A DNA stretch of 64,000 nt from Bacteroidota bacterium (GTDB lineage: Bacteria > Bacteroidota > Bacteroidia > Bacteroidales > F082), in contig JACNJS010000087.1 in the NCBI GenBank assembly GCA_014382445.1, positions 1 to 64,000 of the forward strand, given 5' to 3'. The notes beneath the pieces were generated by a model. It did no database searches and was not told the DNA's origin. It was given only the letters and a program-made list of their open reading frames with translations. Each line of letters opens with the position of its first letter. Position 1 is the first letter of the stretch. The position numbers and the translations under genes were made by a program. Shown in pieces: positions 62,744 through 64,000 of this stretch.

Positions 62744-64000
62744 ATGGCACTTCATGAAAAAAATACAATTAGAGAGGATTTGCTTGATGATGTATATGCG
62801 TCAGAAGATCTTTCTATAAAGCTACCTAAATTTAAATTTCCTCAAAAAGAGCAAAAATCAAACCATGCGTATCAGGTAGTACATGATGAGTTGATGATGG
62901 ACGGGAATTCACGTCAAAACCTTGCCACATTTTGTTCAACATGGTTAGAGCCCGAGATTTATAAATTAATGGATGAGTCGGCGGATAAAAATATGATCGA
63001 CAAGGATGAATATCCCCAAACAGCAGAAATTGAAAGTAGATGTGTGCATATGCTCGCCGATTTATGGAATTCACCTGATGCAAAAAACACAACTGGATGC
63101 TCCACCACCGGCTCAAGCGAAGCAGCTATGCTAGGCGGAATGGCTATGAAATGGCGTTGGCGCGAAAAAATGAAGAACGCCGGAAAACCTACGGATAAAC
63201 CAAACATGATTTGCGGTCCTGTTCAAATATGCTGGCATAAATTTGCACGTTACTGGGATGTTGAGCTTCGTGAAGTTCCAATGGATAAAGGCAGATTAAT
63301 TTTAAATGCCGAAGAAGTAATAAAACGCTGTGATGAAAACACTATCGGTGTTGTCCCCACACTAGGCGTTACCTACTCAGGGCAATATGAACCTGTAAAA
63401 GAAATTTCTGATGCATTAGATAAACTGCAACAAACCAAAGGTTTTGATATTCCTATTCATGTTGATGGTGCCAGTGGTGGGTTTTTAGCTCCATTTATTG
63501 AACCCGAGCTCCTTTGGGATTTCAGACTCCCAAGGGTTAAATCAATAAATGCTTCTGGGCATAAATTCGGGTTATCGCCACTTGGTGTAGGTTGGTGTAT
63601 ATGGCGCGACAAAGAAGATTTGCCTGATGACCTTATTTTCAAAGTAAATTACCTCGGTGGCGAAATGGATACTTTTGCACTTAACTTTTCACGTCCTGCC
63701 GGCCAAATAATTGCCCAATACTATAATTTTATACGACTCGGAAGAGAAGGTTACAGAAGAATACAGCAGGCTTGTTACGACACAGCCATTTATATAGGAA
63801 AGGAAATTGATAAACTTGGACCGTTTAAAGTAGTTTATGATGGAAAAGGTGGAATTCCTGCTTTACTTTGGCAGCTAAAAGATGGTGTTGACCCAAGATT
63901 TACTCTGTTCGACCTCTCCGACAGACTGAGAACCAGAGGCTGGCAGGCACCAGCATATTCACTTCCCGTAAATCTAACGGATGTTGTTGTTATGCGTGTA
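62744..64000 (+). CDS. gadB: Glutamate decarboxylase, C-terminal part outside window
   Basis: The first 419 codons of a PLP enzyme that turns glutamate into GABA and CO2 while using one proton. Visible motifs are [67 protein letters not shown] and [17 protein letters not shown] with the PLP-binding lysine at residue 274. It starts with [12 protein letters not shown], a usual length of leader. The protein runs off the right edge; about 50 residues are probably missing. It is downstream of the antiporter gene with a 70-base gap and no clear box between, so the two are likely co-transcribed. Confidence 0.95.
   Translation, partial: MALHEKNTIREDLLDDVYASEDLSIKLPKFKFPQKEQKSNHAYQVVHDELMMDGNSRQNLATFCSTWLEPEIYKLMDESADKNMIDKDEYPQTAEIESRCVHMLADLWNSPDAKNTTGCSTTGSSEAAMLGGMAMKWRWREKMKNAGKPTDKPNMICGPVQICWHKFARYWDVELREVPMDKGRLILNAEEVIKRCDENTIGVVPTLGVTYSGQYEPVKEISDALDKLQQTKGFDIPIHVDGASGGFLAPFIEPELLWDFRLPRVKSINASGHKFGLSPLGVGWCIWRDKEDLPDDLIFKVNYLGGEMDTFALNFSRPAGQIIAQYYNFIRLGREGYRRIQQACYDTAIYIGKEIDKLGPFKVVYDGKGGIPALLWQLKDGVDPRFTLFDLSDRLRTRGWQAPAYSLPVNLTDVVVMRV

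Noticed and set aside
1-64000. CRISPR arrays, tRNA/rRNA genes, prophage, or restriction and other defence systems
   Set aside because: I looked in the intergenic regions and at the coding content and saw no repeat-spacer arrays, no tRNA cloverleaf candidates, no phage structural genes and no defence-type nucleases; small or divergent ones could still be missed by eye.

Overview
The window is a low-GC stretch of a Bacteroidota chromosome, most like the Bacteroidales/Marinilabiliales side of the phylum. The evidence is four proteins with secreted, type IX secretion (T9SS) cargo architecture, a gldA-gldF-gldG ABC transporter set, a DUF4834 gene, and upstream boxes of the Bacteroidota type (-33 TTTG, -7 TAnnTTTG) before many genes. 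No rRNA, tRNA, CRISPR array, prophage or recognised defence island was seen.

Layout. 1-4240: a giant PKD/Ig-repeat surface protein that runs off the left edge. 4621-10330: a rightward surface-polysaccharide group (wecB, GT4 glycosyltransferase, FkbM methyltransferase, Wzx-like flippase, gpsA-like dehydrogenase). 10327-16073: leftward genes, namely a frameshifted DNRLRE/T9SS protein, a glycosyltransferase, a YfhO-family membrane protein and DUF4834. 16203-23195: rpmH with its own promoter and terminator (hidden under a false ORF in the track), pepD, a DUF433/DUF5615 pair with a short toxin-like partner, an MFS carrier and gldA-gldF-gldG. 23378-34273: rsmG, a LysM glucosaminidase, valS, an AsmA-like protein, a MATE and an MFS exporter, a decayed YciI-like fragment beside a structured sequence, and a GT4 enzyme. 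34415-37038: an AGCS amino-acid symporter overlapping an HhH protein. 37114-39055: a complete IS1634-family element flanked by identical 144-bp direct repeats. 39028-47053: TrmH-type methyltransferase, two T9SS cargo proteins each with a strong terminator, mnmD, ygiQ and dapF. 47181-53021: DegP-type protease, primary sigma factor, GAPDH and CTP synthase. 53066-54698: a small cluster of Arc-like regulator, membrane protein and SPFH protein. 55014-64000: yidC, a TonB-dependent receptor, an unusual lipoprotein ending in a class I glutamine amidotransferase domain, a GadC-like transporter and glutamate decarboxylase, cut by the right edge.

Most genes are ordinary housekeeping or envelope genes. 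The most notable items are the amidotransferase lipoprotein next to the glutamate decarboxylase/antiporter pair, the IS1634 copy with its very long target duplication, the Arc-membrane-SPFH cluster, and the repeated promoter module TTTG-N18-TACTTTTG, which often sits so close to start codons that leaderless or near-leaderless transcripts are likely. I did not find a convincing wholly new multigene system; the glutamate cluster is the best candidate for a new functional link.
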